Shown one piece after another: positions 54,601 through 63,507 of a stretch of 64,000 nucleotides of DNA (positions are counted from its first letter, which is position 1; each line of letters opens with the position of its first letter). Position numbers and translations under genes: made by a program. The DNA comes from Paenibacillus sp. FSL A5-0031 (GTDB taxonomy: Bacteria > Bacillota > Bacilli > Paenibacillales > Paenibacillaceae), in NCBI RefSeq assembly GCF_001956295.1, contig NZ_MRTD01000003.1, positions 1 to 64,000 of the forward strand, in the 5' to 3' direction. The notes beneath the pieces are model-generated. The model worked only from the letters and a program-made list of their open reading frames with translations. It was not told where the DNA came from and did no database searches.

Positions 54601-54879
54601 GCTGCCAGCAACACATTTAACGACGTTCCGAGTGATGGCTGGTATACCAAGGCTGTTTCAACAGCTCAAAAGCTCGGGCTTATTAAAGGAAAAGAAAACG
54701 GAAGTTTTGGTCCGCGCGAAGCCATGACTAAGCAGGATGCGGCAGCAGTGTTGGAACGCGTCGCCAAGCTTATTGGAAGTACAGCGGGGAAAAGTAATGA
54801 TTCCATTTTAGCAAAGTCAGTTGTGAACCGTGAGCAAGCGGCTGAAATGGTTTCTAATTTGATGCGGTTTCTCGATTAA
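51655..54879 (+). CDS. GH26 beta-mannanase, multidomain, SLH-anchored
   Basis: 1,074 residues from ATG 51655 (AGAGG 11 bp upstream). Signal peptide, then two CBM35-like beta-sandwich modules (about 35-170 and 175-300: GWGYYGIEYITLE, NWSWYDIDYIKLT). The GH26 barrel spans about 315-630 with acid/base Glu470 (RPLHEAEGGWFWWG) and nucleophile Glu562 (LPETGTIPD). A fibronectin type III module (about 640-720), a Pro/Gly linker, an unassigned beta-rich region and two SLH motifs (FKPLDLVTRAEFVQII, FGPREAMTKQDAAAVL) follow. It cleaves beta-1,4-mannan on the cell surface. A diverged third SLH may be present before the end. Confidence 0.92.
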   Translation: MGFNYRWGTRKVLFYALILTFVMGAIPLYPYVNATASAFKYEAASAEVEGAAQFLTTTAGGDIEYIGNGYISFFTGDPGAATFHVQAAATGLYKLNIGYYSPYGRKVTSLLVNGQSNGEIELPAIADAGSVSAEASAGKVMLKQGDNTIRFERGWGYYGIEYITLESADTVIVPDTSQYEAEAGILAGGAEIRSTGNGYSGDGYVFIPGGSVQLNVSAPAEGFYTLEFGYRASYGFKKTLITVNKKEAGASGFEVDLNESAEFVEISAGKVFLNAGNNTITFDANWSWYDIDYIKLTPMPIENKEHQVPKSLINPNATREARALMNYLVDNYGKNIISGQQELSDAEWIYEKTGKLPAMVSFDLIDYSPTRVAHGTKSEETEKMMEWAERGGIVSLCWHWNSPNGLIDVPGKEWWRAFYTDSTTFDVEYALSHPDSEEYKLLLGDIDVIAIQLKRLQDANIPVLWRPLHEAEGGWFWWGAKGPESAKQLYRLMYERLTNEHQLNNLIWVWNSVSSDWYPGDDVVDIISTDIYNQAGDYSPNINKYDRLVEVVKDRKLVALPETGTIPDPDLLPLYGADWSWFSTWTGDFIRNGIYNTAEHLTHVFNHEYVITLDELPSNLSTYGLKAPEWINAELQAANVNQTNATLSWSGASSEQEIINYLIYKDGIQLAAVNGSSSSYEVSGLAAGTKYTFKVEAATRDGVWSVGGPQIEVTTLSEPIVTPSNPDTSQPPAAGPGGKQTIQLNSAEFEAAVAKAQKGTILVTGTPAAGAKEVKVNIPAEQIAKAIDKGLERIEVNIGYAAITISLSELSSHLSGTSATITFTFAIVDPSQMSDLAQAKLGGAQVYDLNLDIDGKKITTFHAASLKVVLNYSLATDANSNTIVTYHIKENGELEVVKNSYYDATTKKVIFHPTHFSQYAAAAVDVSFKDKGSSAASQDAIDYLAARGIIQGKGNGLFKPLDLVTRAEFVQIIIQAFDLNDDAASNTFNDVPSDGWYTKAVSTAQKLGLIKGKENGSFGPREAMTKQDAAAVLERVAKLIGSTAGKSNDSILAKSVVNREQAAEMVSNLMRFLD

Positions 54880-55023
54880 GGAAAACGAAGAAAGCAGCAG
54901 GTGATGAAAGGGGTGGTAGGCTCTCATAAATATGTCAACGTCTTTAAAGTAACAGGCAACCAGATCAAACACTAAGAACCTAGGGCTGCAAAACAAAAAA
55001 ACAGTTGGAGGGATTTAGTTATT

Positions 55024-56478
55024 ATGATGATCAGGAGATTGAAAATGACGTTTATGCTTGTGCTTATGCTAGCTTTGGTTGTGCCTTTTATCGCAACTGA
55101 ACAAACCCATGCGGCTAACGGTTTTTATGTAAGCGGCAACAATTTGAAGGATGCAAACGGCAATAACTTTGTCATTCGAGGTGTCAATAATGCTCACGCA
55201 TGGTTTGATACACAAGCGTATGATGCGCTAAGCACGATTAGCTCGAAAAAAGCGAACGCTGTTAGAATCGTCTGGACGACAAGCGGTTCGGCATCGCGGT
55301 TGCAGCAAATTATCGATCGTTGCAAACAGCTCGGCATGGTTGCCATTGTTGAACTGCATGATGCAACAGGCTCTAACAGCGCAACTGCTTTAAATAATAT
55401 GGCTAGTTATTTTGCCAGCAGCGCGGTTAAAACGATTTTGACGAGCAATGAAAAGTATGTGCTCGTTAATATTGCTAATGAATGGGGCGATGGGAATCTT
55501 GCGGATACCGCTTGGCGCGATGCGTACAAGACGGCTATTTCAACCATTCGAAATGCTGGAATTCATAACACGATTATCGTTGATGCCTCAGGCTGGGGAC
55601 AAAATTCTTCACCAATCAAAGCATATGGCAACGCGCTCCTCACTCATGATCCGGATCATAATGTCATGTTCTCCATTCATATGTATGGCTCATGGAATGA
55701 TTCTTCTCGGATTGGCACGGAGCTGCAAGCGATTAAAAATTTAGGGTTGGCTGTTATGGTTGGAGAGTTTGGCTATAACTACAACAACGGCAATAACAAC
55801 TTGGGAAGTCAAGTTAATGCACAAGAGGTCATGAACCAAAGTCAGGCGAAAGGCATCGGTTATATGGCATGGTCGTGGACAGGAAATGATTCGGCCAATT
55901 CGTGGCTGGATATGACGACAAGTGATTGGCAGACGCTTACTACATGGGGCAATCTTGTCATTAACGGAACAAATGGCATTGGGGCTACTTCTACAAAAGC
56001 TTCCGTGTTTAACAGCAGCAGCAGCTCTACGTTGTACGATTTTGAAGGTGGAAATGCACAAGGCTGGACGGCATCAAACGTTGCTGGCGGGCCATGGTCT
56101 GTAACCGAATGGGCGGCAAGCGGCAGCAGCTCGCTCAAAGCAGACGTTACGTTAGGCGGCGGTCAATTTTATTTGCAATATGCGGGTGCTAATAATTTCA
56201 GCGGCAAATCTTCTGTTTCTGTTAAAGTGAAGCATGCGGCATGGGGAAGCTTTGGCAGTGGCCTGCAGGCGAAGCTGTTTATTAAGACGGGCTCCGCTTA
56301 CACTTGGTATGATTCAGGAACGGTAAACATCAATTCATCGGGGGCATCTACGATTTCACTGAGCTTATCTGGAGTAGCCAATTTGGGTGATGTGCGTGAA
56401 GTGGGCGTTCAGTTCATTTCACCTACTAACTCAAGCGGATCAACTTCGGTTTATGTAGACAGTGTTGTGCTGCAATAA
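55024..56478 (+). CDS. secreted GH5 beta-mannanase (GH5_8-like) with C-terminal CBM
   Basis: 484 residues. Signal peptide ends at EQTHAA. The GH5 barrel (about 33-325) starts GFYVSGNNLKDANGNNFVIRG; acid/base Glu153 (NIANEWGDG) and nucleophile Glu248 (MVGEFGYN), with IHMYGSW and MAWSWTGND as typical active-site strands. This matches alkaline Bacillus mannanases of subfamily 8. A Ser-rich linker precedes a beta-sandwich CBM (about 335-484, LYDFEGGNAQGWTASNVAGG). It lacks an SLH anchor and so should diffuse, unlike the GH26 enzyme encoded upstream. GGAGGG ribosome site. Confidence 0.9.
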   Translation: MMIRRLKMTFMLVLMLALVVPFIATEQTHAANGFYVSGNNLKDANGNNFVIRGVNNAHAWFDTQAYDALSTISSKKANAVRIVWTTSGSASRLQQIIDRCKQLGMVAIVELHDATGSNSATALNNMASYFASSAVKTILTSNEKYVLVNIANEWGDGNLADTAWRDAYKTAISTIRNAGIHNTIIVDASGWGQNSSPIKAYGNALLTHDPDHNVMFSIHMYGSWNDSSRIGTELQAIKNLGLAVMVGEFGYNYNNGNNNLGSQVNAQEVMNQSQAKGIGYMAWSWTGNDSANSWLDMTTSDWQTLTTWGNLVINGTNGIGATSTKASVFNSSSSSTLYDFEGGNAQGWTASNVAGGPWSVTEWAASGSSSLKADVTLGGGQFYLQYAGANNFSGKSSVSVKVKHAAWGSFGSGLQAKLFIKTGSAYTWYDSGTVNINSSGASTISLSLSGVANLGDVREVGVQFISPTNSSGSTSVYVDSVVLQ

Positions 56479-56553
56479 CGAAATGGATAGGTACTTATAG
56501 GATAGGGAGAGGAAGGAAGGCCTGCCGGATTTTTAGACGAAGCACTACTGCGA

Positions 56554-56586
56554 AAAGAGGATGACCGCGATGGTCATCCTCTTTTT
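56554..56586. terminator. bidirectional terminator between GH5 and LacI genes
   Basis: Perfect 13-bp stem AAAGAGGATGACC / GGTCATCCTCTTT with a 5-nt loop and T run. Confidence 0.9.
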
Positions 56587-56590
56587 ATGT

Positions 56591-57595
56591 TTAGTTTCTG
56601 AAAATAATCTCAGCTTGAATAAGGGTTCTCTCGTAGCTCGTTGTTGCGTTGAGTATTCTCCAAAGCATCTGATCAACAGCACGTTTGCCGAGCAGCTCCT
56701 TATCTACATTAACAGTTGCCAAAAAAGGAATCTGAGGATGGGTATTGTCGAAACCGGTGAAAACGAGCGTTTCTGGAATATACATGCCGATATGTTTCAA
56801 GGTATCTAACGCAAAAGAGGCAAATATATCATTGGCGCAAACAAATACTTCAGGTAAACCATGCTCCTCAATAGCAGCTTTGAATGTATCGTGAAAGTTC
56901 TCAATTTCCGGTCCCATTAGGGAAGGAATTTGCTTTAGTTCAATATCATTGTCTTCGAGAGCTGAACGGAAACCAAGGAATCGTTCATAGAAGCTTTGTG
57001 CATCTCTAATGTTTCCTAAAAATTGATAGTTTTTGTACCCTTTTGTAATGACGGCGTTCATTATTTCTCTCATGCTGGACAAGTTATCTGTAAAAATCGA
57101 GTCGCAGTGAAAGTTTGGATCGTAATGATCGACCATCACGACAGGAATGCCGAGCCGTTTAATATCAAGCAGCACAGAGGTTGAAATAGAGCCTACAGTA
57201 ATAATGCCCATAATTGCTTCAGGGTTTAAAAGTGAGAACATGGAGTCGTTAGTAGGCTCGGTTAATGTAAGGATGTTAATGCCCTTTTGGTTCAGCCTTG
57301 TAGATATGCCGTTAAATATTGGACCCCAATATAAGGAATCAGTATTTTGATAACGAACATTTGGGAAAAGCACTAGAATGGTTCCGGACCAGCTTCGTGA
57401 TTCTGTATCCATCAGTTCGCTTGAAACAGGAGGCGTCTGAGCGTCCTTAAAATAACCAAGCTGTCCTGCAGCTCTTAATATCACTTCTCTTGTTTGTGGA
57501 CTAACCCCCGATTTTCCGGCTAACCCTCGTGATACTGCGAATTTGGACAACCCTGTATAATCGGCAATTGATTGAATCGTTACCTTCCGGCGCAT
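56591..57595 (-). CDS. LacI-family transcriptional regulator
   Basis: 334 residues from ATG 57595, 9 bp after AAGGTAGG; the ATG at 57604 directly abuts that site. N-terminal LacI HTH (VTIQSIADYTGLSKFAVSRG) with hinge helix region (GVSPQTREVILRAAGQLGYF), then a periplasmic-binding-protein-like effector domain (GIPVVMVDHYDPNF, EVFVCANDIFASFALDTLKH). Divergent from the binding-protein operon and convergent with the mannanase genes. Expected to respond to a mannan-derived sugar; ligand inferred from neighbours. Confidence 0.9.
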   Translation of the reverse strand: MRRKVTIQSIADYTGLSKFAVSRGLAGKSGVSPQTREVILRAAGQLGYFKDAQTPPVSSELMDTESRSWSGTILVLFPNVRYQNTDSLYWGPIFNGISTRLNQKGINILTLTEPTNDSMFSLLNPEAIMGIITVGSISTSVLLDIKRLGIPVVMVDHYDPNFHCDSIFTDNLSSMREIMNAVITKGYKNYQFLGNIRDAQSFYERFLGFRSALEDNDIELKQIPSLMGPEIENFHDTFKAAIEEHGLPEVFVCANDIFASFALDTLKHIGMYIPETLVFTGFDNTHPQIPFLATVNVDKELLGKRAVDQMLWRILNATTSYERTLIQAEIIFRN

Positions 57596-58057
57596 AAATT
57601 TCATCCTACCTTAATTAGTTAGTTTGCCAAGCCATCTATATGTAAAGAAGTCCATTATTATATGTGAAGAAATGCTAGTCATTATTTTACCGTATTGTTA
57701 CTAACAATTAAACTTGTTTTTTAATTGCTAAAAAACATTAAACATCATTATTTTATTTAGAGTTTTATTTAGGAAGTTCATTCACCTCAATACTTTATTA
57801 TTGTCTTTTTGTTATTTTGTTATGTAGATAAATATAGCTGTTTTTTCAAGGGTATACAAGCGATAAAACGGGATTTTGTTTATTTTTTTAGAAATATTAG
57901 TGCGATTAGATAACAGATAAAAAACAATTGACCAGTTTTGTTTTTGGTGTTATATTCGTTATGCAAAACAAAATAACAAATTACGGAAATCAAATAACGA
58001 AAAGGCGGTGAGGTTAGCTGTTTGGTTTTTCAAAGTTTAGGAATGAAAGCGCTTTTA
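57596..58057 (+). promoter_or_regulatory. divergent control region: sigma-A promoter, inverted repeat and cre site
   Basis: About 460 AT-rich bases without a gene. Promoter for the downstream operon: TTGACC (57928-57933), 17-bp spacer, TATATT (57951-57956). TTCGTTAT (57955-57962) at the start point and ATAACGAA (57994-58001) form perfect inverted arms and share the core seen before the GH26 gene. TGAAAGCGCTTTTA (58044-58057) is a strong CcpA cre match. AAAGGCGGTGAG at 58001-58012 resembles the ribosome-like site at 51541 but less perfectly. Confidence 0.5.
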
Positions 58058-58112
58058 AATGGAGATTTTTACTTTATACCAACTGAAGAATGTAAAAATG
58101 GGAGGTTCGGTC

Positions 58113-59474
58113 ATGAGAAAAATACAAGGTTTGTCCATTTTGGTGTTATGTTTCATGCTCATACTTACAGCTTGCAGCGGCGGGAACGGTGGAAATAAAG
58201 GAACGAATAACGCTCCAAAAGAAAGCGCTGTCACTGATCCGACTGCAGCACCTGAGGAATCCACAGCAACACCAGAACCTGTCGATATGGGTGGACGCGT
58301 TATTAAAATAGCTGCATGGTGGGATTTGACACCAGCAGGAGCAACGGCTTCCGAGAAAGAGCGTCTCGCTAAAATTGAAGAAGTTGAAAAAAAATATAAT
58401 GTGAAAATCGAATTCATAAACGTTCCTTTTGAAGAATACATGCCGAAGTTTACGGCTACTGTCCTGACAGGTGAGCCTTTTGCAGACATCGTTCAAATGG
58501 AATACAAAGCAGCATTGCCGGCTGTATTGAAAGGCCAGCTGCTTCCGATCAGCGAGTTTACAACTTCAGCTAATAACATCAACAACGATGCAAACTTGAT
58601 GGCCAAAGCGCCTGCTATTGCTGGCGGCGAATATGCATTTGACAATCCAGGTTCAGGCGGTACAGCAATGCACTACAATCGCGATTTGTTTAAAAAACTT
58701 GGCCTTCCGGATCTTCAAGAGCTTTACACAGGCGGCCAATGGAACTGGGACAAGTTTTTGGAAATTGCAAAGCTAGCAACTAAGGATACAGACAATGACG
58801 GAAAAATTGACGTTTATGGCTTCTCAGGCTGGTCCATTGATATTTTCCGCAACTTTACTGCTGCAAACGGCGGCAAAATCGTTGACGAAGGAACAGGCGT
58901 TCAAGGCTTAACCGATCCAAAAACGATAGAAGCAGCAGAGTTTATGAACCGTTTATACAACGTTGAGAACGTTATGAAAATTAAAACCGGCGACAGAATG
59001 AATTATGAAGAGTTCAACACGTTCAAAGACGGCGATGTAGCGATGTTCCAAGCACCGGTATGGAACATTGGTGATTTAACGTTCGATATCGGCGTAGTGC
59101 CTATTCCGAACGGCCCTCAAGGAAGTCCTGAGGTTACTTATGCGAACCCAGCACAAGCGGCTAAATTTATTCCAAAAGGCGTAAAAGACGCGCAATTGGT
59201 TTACCAAATTTACGAAGAAACATTTGATATTACTCAAACGGAAGAGTTCCCTAGCCAAGAGTGGCTGGAAGGACTCTACAATCACGAGGAAGATGTAGCT
59301 ATGCAGCGTGATCATATTACGAACACAGGCCAAATCTTGCTGGATGATGCTTATCCTGAATTCCCGACTGGAAAGTTCGTTACAGATATTATCGTAAACA
59401 ATCAATCAGTGACTGCGACTGCAGAGAAGTATAAGCCGGAAGCAGAAGCGTCAATAGCCAAGCTTTCTAAGTAA
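58113..59474 (+). CDS. sugar ABC transporter solute-binding lipoprotein (family 1)
   Basis: 453 residues from ATG 58113 with GGGAGG 7 bp upstream. Lipobox ILTACSG (Cys at about 20), a Thr/Pro/Glu linker, then a family-1 binding fold (VIKIAAWWDLTPAGATASEK, GGTAMHYNRDLFKKLGLPDL, FKDGDVAMFQAPVWN). Contains an EF-hand-like DTDNDGKIDVYG, a probable Ca2+ site. Under LacI and CcpA control by position. Presumably binds mannooligosaccharides released by the exported mannanases. Confidence 0.9.
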   Translation: MRKIQGLSILVLCFMLILTACSGGNGGNKGTNNAPKESAVTDPTAAPEESTATPEPVDMGGRVIKIAAWWDLTPAGATASEKERLAKIEEVEKKYNVKIEFINVPFEEYMPKFTATVLTGEPFADIVQMEYKAALPAVLKGQLLPISEFTTSANNINNDANLMAKAPAIAGGEYAFDNPGSGGTAMHYNRDLFKKLGLPDLQELYTGGQWNWDKFLEIAKLATKDTDNDGKIDVYGFSGWSIDIFRNFTAANGGKIVDEGTGVQGLTDPKTIEAAEFMNRLYNVENVMKIKTGDRMNYEEFNTFKDGDVAMFQAPVWNIGDLTFDIGVVPIPNGPQGSPEVTYANPAQAAKFIPKGVKDAQLVYQIYEETFDITQTEEFPSQEWLEGLYNHEEDVAMQRDHITNTGQILLDDAYPEFPTGKFVTDIIVNNQSVTATAEKYKPEAEASIAKLSK

Positions 59475-59500
59475 TTGAAGGCAGCGGTTTAATGTACAGG

Positions 59501-59530
59501 TCGGGGGACGTCTTTCATGACTTCCCCCGA
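59501..59530 (+). terminator. intercistronic hairpin after the binding-protein gene
   Basis: TCGGGGGA (59501-59508) pairs with TCCCCCGA (59523-59530). No T run follows, so mRNA 3' protection or partial termination is likely. Same placement as the hairpin at 14366. Confidence 0.55.
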
Positions 59531-59649
59531 TTGTATGAGAACGAGGAAAATAAATGCTAGAAGATATATGGGCTTATATTTCACCATCAAACGTGAGCTT
59601 CCCCGCCTATGGACGGAGAAACCGTTTATGCATGTAAGGAGGACCTCTG

Positions 59650-62580
59650 GTGATAAGCAATTTGCGGCTAACCAATGTGGCAAAGAAGATAGTCCCTTTT
59701 GTTTTGGCAGTTTTAATGGTACTTCCGTCAGTGCCTAAGGTGCATGCAGTCGGCAGTTCGGATAATTCGCTGACGGAGGGGTCCGTTCAATCCGGATCGA
59801 CGAAGATCTCGGCTTATAATGAACAAAAATATCATGATTATGTCTCGCAATATGAGGCGGCTGCCCGTCCAGAGCGGGAAATCGTATTAGAAGCAATCAA
59901 TTACAGCCATGTAGAGGGTGCTGAGTTCGAGAAGCTTAACAACTACGAGGGCATGGACGGATCTTCCTTGTTAACAGGCGAATCGGGCAAAGTGGAATGG
60001 TCATTTGATGTGACTGATGCGGGTCTTTATAATCTTTCTTTGCTCTATTATCCCATTGAAGGAAAAAGCTCAGCGATTGAACGGGATTTATTCATTGACG
60101 GAAAACGTCCGTTCAGAGAAGCTGCTTTCCTGCAGTTTGACCGTGTTTGGGATAATCAAGCAGCTCAAGTTGTTCAGGACAATCAAGGCAATGATCTCAG
60201 ACCAAAGCAAGTGGAGAAGCCGAGATGGAGCGAGAAAACATTTCAAGATTCCGATGGTTACGAGAATGAACCTTTCTTATTTTATTTTTCGCAGGGCAAA
60301 CATACGATTACGCTTGAATCTACACGGGAACCGATGGTCGTTAAACAATTGAAACTATTTCAACAGCCTGCTCCACTAACCTATGAACAGTTGCTAAAGC
60401 AGTATGAAGCAGATGGTCTGAAGGCGACGAGCGGCCAATTGATTACGATTGAAGGCGAGGCTTCCACAGCAAAGTCTTCACCTACCTTGTATCCGCTCAG
60501 CGAGCGTTCAAGTGCTGCAGTATATCCTTACAGCTCTTCAAAAATAAAAATCAATACGATTGGCGGCTTGAACTTTCGTCTTCCTGGTCAATGGATGGAA
60601 TGGGAAGTTGATGTCCCTGAAACGGGGCTTTACCAAATTGCCTTTAAAACGCAGCAAAACTTCGTTAGAGGCATTTATTCAACTCGTACATTAACCATTG
60701 ACGGCGAAATTCCTTTTAAGGAAATGGAAAAGGTTGCGTTTCGTTATAAGAGCTCCTATCGGCTTGATGTGATGGGTGGAAAGTCTCCTTATTTATACCG
60801 TCTGGAAAAAGGAAAGCATACACTCAGGCTTGAGGTAAGCCTAGGCGAGTTTGCCCCGCTCATTCGAGAGGTTGAAAGCAGTCTTTATAATTTGAATGAA
60901 ATGTATCGCAAAATATTGATGATTACGGGAACAAAGCCCGATGAATACCGTGATTATCAGATTGAGAAAAAAGTACCCAACATACTTAACGTTTTTGAAG
61001 AAGAAAGTGAACGTCTGAAAACCATTGCCGCGCAGCTCGTCAAATTATCAGGACAATCCAGTGACCAAGAGGCTCTACTAAAGACGATGTCACTGCAATT
61101 GGATGAGATGGTTGAGAAGCCGGATACCATTCCGAGAAGGCTTGGGGCCTACAAGACAAACACGGGCGGACTAGGAACTTGGGTTCAGCAAGCAAGGCAG
61201 CAGCCGCTTGAGATTGATGCGCTGTATGTCGCTTCACCAGATAAGAAATTCCCTAAAAAAGGGATGGGCTTCGCTGCGAATCTTAAGCATCAATCTGCAA
61301 CTTTTATTTCTTCTTTCTTTACGGATTACAATCAGATCGGAAATATTTCTGAGGACGCCGACCAAAGGTCGATTACCGTATGGATCGGAAGCGGTCGGGA
61401 TCAAGCCAACACGATGAAGGCGATGATTGACGAAACCTTTACATCCGTTACCGGCATTAATGTCAACTTGAAGCTGGTAAACATGGGAACACTGCTGCCT
61501 GCAACGCTGGCTGGCCAAGGTCCCGACATCGCCATGCAGATTGAAAATGATTTGCCTGTTAACTTTGCGATGCGCAACGCTTCAACTGATTTGACACAGT
61601 TTGCTGATTTCGAAGAGGTGAGGGAACGTTTCCGTCCAAGCGCAGTTGTTCCATACAGCTATGATGGTGGGGTTTATGCGTTGCCGGAAACGCAAACGTT
61701 CAACATGCTCTTTTACCGTAAGGATGTGCTTGATCAGCTGGGGCTGGAAATTCCGCAAACTTGGGATGAAGTTTCTAATTTACTAGCCGTTCTAAGCAAA
61801 AATCATATGCAATTCGGTTTGCCAGTTGTAGCACAAGCTGCTGTTCAAGGGCAAAACATACCGCCAAACTCGATGTATGCGGCACTATTATTTCAGAATG
61901 GCGGACAGCTATACCGCAATGATGGCAAAGAATCCGATCTGGATTCACGCATCGGCATCGAAACATTTAAGCAATGGACGGAGTTTTATACCGACTATAA
62001 ATTAGAACGGGAATATGATTTCTCCAATCGCTTCCGTACAGGGCAGATGCCAATCGGCATTGCAGATTATACAACCTATAACCAGCTTTCTGTATTTGCG
62101 CCAGAAATTCGCGGCATGTGGGGCTTCGCTCCTGTTCCGGGAACCATCCAGAAGGATGGCTCCATTAATCGTGAGGTGCCAAGCGGAGGCAGCGCTGTCG
62201 TAATGATGAAGAAGGCGAAGGACAAGGAAGCATCATGGGAGTTCATGAAATGGTGGACCAGCGAAGCGACACAAACGGTGTTTGGTCGTGAAATGGAAGG
62301 TTTGATGGGCGCAGCAGCCCGTTATCCGACTGCCAATATCAAGGCACTCGACAGCTTGCCATGGCCGGTTGCCGATTACGAAAACTTGAAGGCGCAATTT
62401 GAATGGGTACAAGGGGTGCCGGAAGTGCCAGGCGGATATTTCACAGGCCGACATTTGTTTAATGCTTTCTATAAGACGGTTGTTGGTCAAGTGCAGGCGC
62501 GAGAATCGATTATGGACTATGTCCAATATATGCAGGATGAAATTACGACGAAACGAAAAGAGTTCGGGTTGCCGCAATAA
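59650..62580 (+). CDS. solute-binding protein fused to two carbohydrate-binding-like domains
   Basis: 976 residues, GTG start with AAGGAGGACC upstream. The N-terminal signal (PFVLAVLMVLPSVPKVHAVG) has an AxA-like site but no lipobox Cys. Two jelly-roll, CBM-like domains follow (about 75-240, LEAINYSHVEGAEFEKLNNY; about 262-410, ITIEGEASTAKSSPTLYPLS). A helical segment (about 415-560) leads to a family-1 binding domain (about 571-960, SITVWIGSGRDQANTMKAMI, YALPETQTFNMLFYRKDVLD, REVPSGGSAVVMMKKAKDKE). It sits between a normal binding lipoprotein gene and two permease genes. How it stays at the cell is unclear; an uncleaved signal is possible. Confidence 0.85.
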   Translation: MISNLRLTNVAKKIVPFVLAVLMVLPSVPKVHAVGSSDNSLTEGSVQSGSTKISAYNEQKYHDYVSQYEAAARPEREIVLEAINYSHVEGAEFEKLNNYEGMDGSSLLTGESGKVEWSFDVTDAGLYNLSLLYYPIEGKSSAIERDLFIDGKRPFREAAFLQFDRVWDNQAAQVVQDNQGNDLRPKQVEKPRWSEKTFQDSDGYENEPFLFYFSQGKHTITLESTREPMVVKQLKLFQQPAPLTYEQLLKQYEADGLKATSGQLITIEGEASTAKSSPTLYPLSERSSAAVYPYSSSKIKINTIGGLNFRLPGQWMEWEVDVPETGLYQIAFKTQQNFVRGIYSTRTLTIDGEIPFKEMEKVAFRYKSSYRLDVMGGKSPYLYRLEKGKHTLRLEVSLGEFAPLIREVESSLYNLNEMYRKILMITGTKPDEYRDYQIEKKVPNILNVFEEESERLKTIAAQLVKLSGQSSDQEALLKTMSLQLDEMVEKPDTIPRRLGAYKTNTGGLGTWVQQARQQPLEIDALYVASPDKKFPKKGMGFAANLKHQSATFISSFFTDYNQIGNISEDADQRSITVWIGSGRDQANTMKAMIDETFTSVTGINVNLKLVNMGTLLPATLAGQGPDIAMQIENDLPVNFAMRNASTDLTQFADFEEVRERFRPSAVVPYSYDGGVYALPETQTFNMLFYRKDVLDQLGLEIPQTWDEVSNLLAVLSKNHMQFGLPVVAQAAVQGQNIPPNSMYAALLFQNGGQLYRNDGKESDLDSRIGIETFKQWTEFYTDYKLEREYDFSNRFRTGQMPIGIADYTTYNQLSVFAPEIRGMWGFAPVPGTIQKDGSINREVPSGGSAVVMMKKAKDKEASWEFMKWWTSEATQTVFGREMEGLMGAAARYPTANIKALDSLPWPVADYENLKAQFEWVQGVPEVPGGYFTGRHLFNAFYKTVVGQVQARESIMDYVQYMQDEITTKRKEFGLPQ

Positions 62581-62597
62581 TGGAGGGAGGGTCAAGC

Positions 62598-63503
62598 GTG
62601 CAAAATTGGTGGAACCTGAAGCTGCGGGAAGTGAAAGCAAACAAACACTCCTACATATTGCTGGCGCCTTACATGGTTTTGTTCGCCGTGTTTACAGTAC
62701 TGCCGGTTTTGGTGTCGGTGGTGCTTAGCTTTACGTACTTCAATATGCTGGAGTTTCCAAAGTTTGTCGGCTGGCAGAACTATACGCGCTTATTTCTAGA
62801 TGATGATGTTTTCCTCATTGCCGTAAAGAACACGCTGTTGTTCGCTGTAATAACGGGACCGATTAGTTATATCGCGTGTTTTGTTTTTGCATGGATTATT
62901 AATGAGCTGTCTCCAAAGCTAAGAGCGATAATGACACTCGTATTTTATGCGCCATCCATATCCGGAAACGTGTATTTTATATGGCTGATGATTTTCTCCG
63001 GCGATCGTTATGGTATTGCCAACGGTTTTTTATTGAAACTGGGCATCATCTTGGAGCCGCTTCAATGGTTGAAAAAAGAGGAATACATTTTGCCGATCAT
63101 CATTCTTGTTCAGCTTTGGCTTAGTCTTGGAACGGGTTTTCTTGCATTTATTGCAGGTTTGCAAACCGTTGACCGGACATTATATGAGGCTGGCGCAGTC
63201 GATGGCGTGAAGAATCGCTGGCAGGAGCTTTGGTACATTACATTGCCTTCGATGCGGCCGCAGCTGATGTTCGGGGCAGTCATTCAGATTACGACGGCAT
63301 TTGCAGTGGCTGATGTTTCGATCGCTCTCGCAGGGTTCCCAAGCGTCAACTATGCAGCTGAGACGATAGTTACTCACTTAATCGATTTCGGTACTACCCG
63401 TTTTGAGATGGGTTACGCTTCTGCCATTGCTTCTGTGTTATTCATGATTATGGTGGGATCGAATCTCATCGTTCAAAAACTTCTTCGCAGGGTAGGTGAA
63501 TAA
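62598..63503 (+). CDS. sugar ABC transporter permease, MalF/UgpA type
   Basis: 301 residues from GTG 62598, with GGAGGGAGGG 6-7 bp upstream. Six predicted transmembrane helices starting SYILLAPYMVLFAVFTVLPV; EAA loop LYEAGAVDGVKNRWQELWYI. Follows the fused binding protein gene by 17 bp. No ATPase gene is visible in this operon. Confidence 0.92.
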   Translation: MQNWWNLKLREVKANKHSYILLAPYMVLFAVFTVLPVLVSVVLSFTYFNMLEFPKFVGWQNYTRLFLDDDVFLIAVKNTLLFAVITGPISYIACFVFAWIINELSPKLRAIMTLVFYAPSISGNVYFIWLMIFSGDRYGIANGFLLKLGIILEPLQWLKKEEYILPIIILVQLWLSLGTGFLAFIAGLQTVDRTLYEAGAVDGVKNRWQELWYITLPSMRPQLMFGAVIQITTAFAVADVSIALAGFPSVNYAAETIVTHLIDFGTTRFEMGYASAIASVLFMIMVGSNLIVQKLLRRVGE

Positions 63504-63507
63504 GTTC

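Noticed and set aside
54904-54975. 23-codon ORF between the GH26 and GH5 genes
   Set aside because: No ribosome binding site or recognisable homology; it could occur by chance in the 144-bp gap.
59517-59738. 73-codon ORF overlapping the start of the fused binding protein
   Set aside because: It overlaps the hairpin and the signal-peptide coding region in another frame and lacks a ribosome site.
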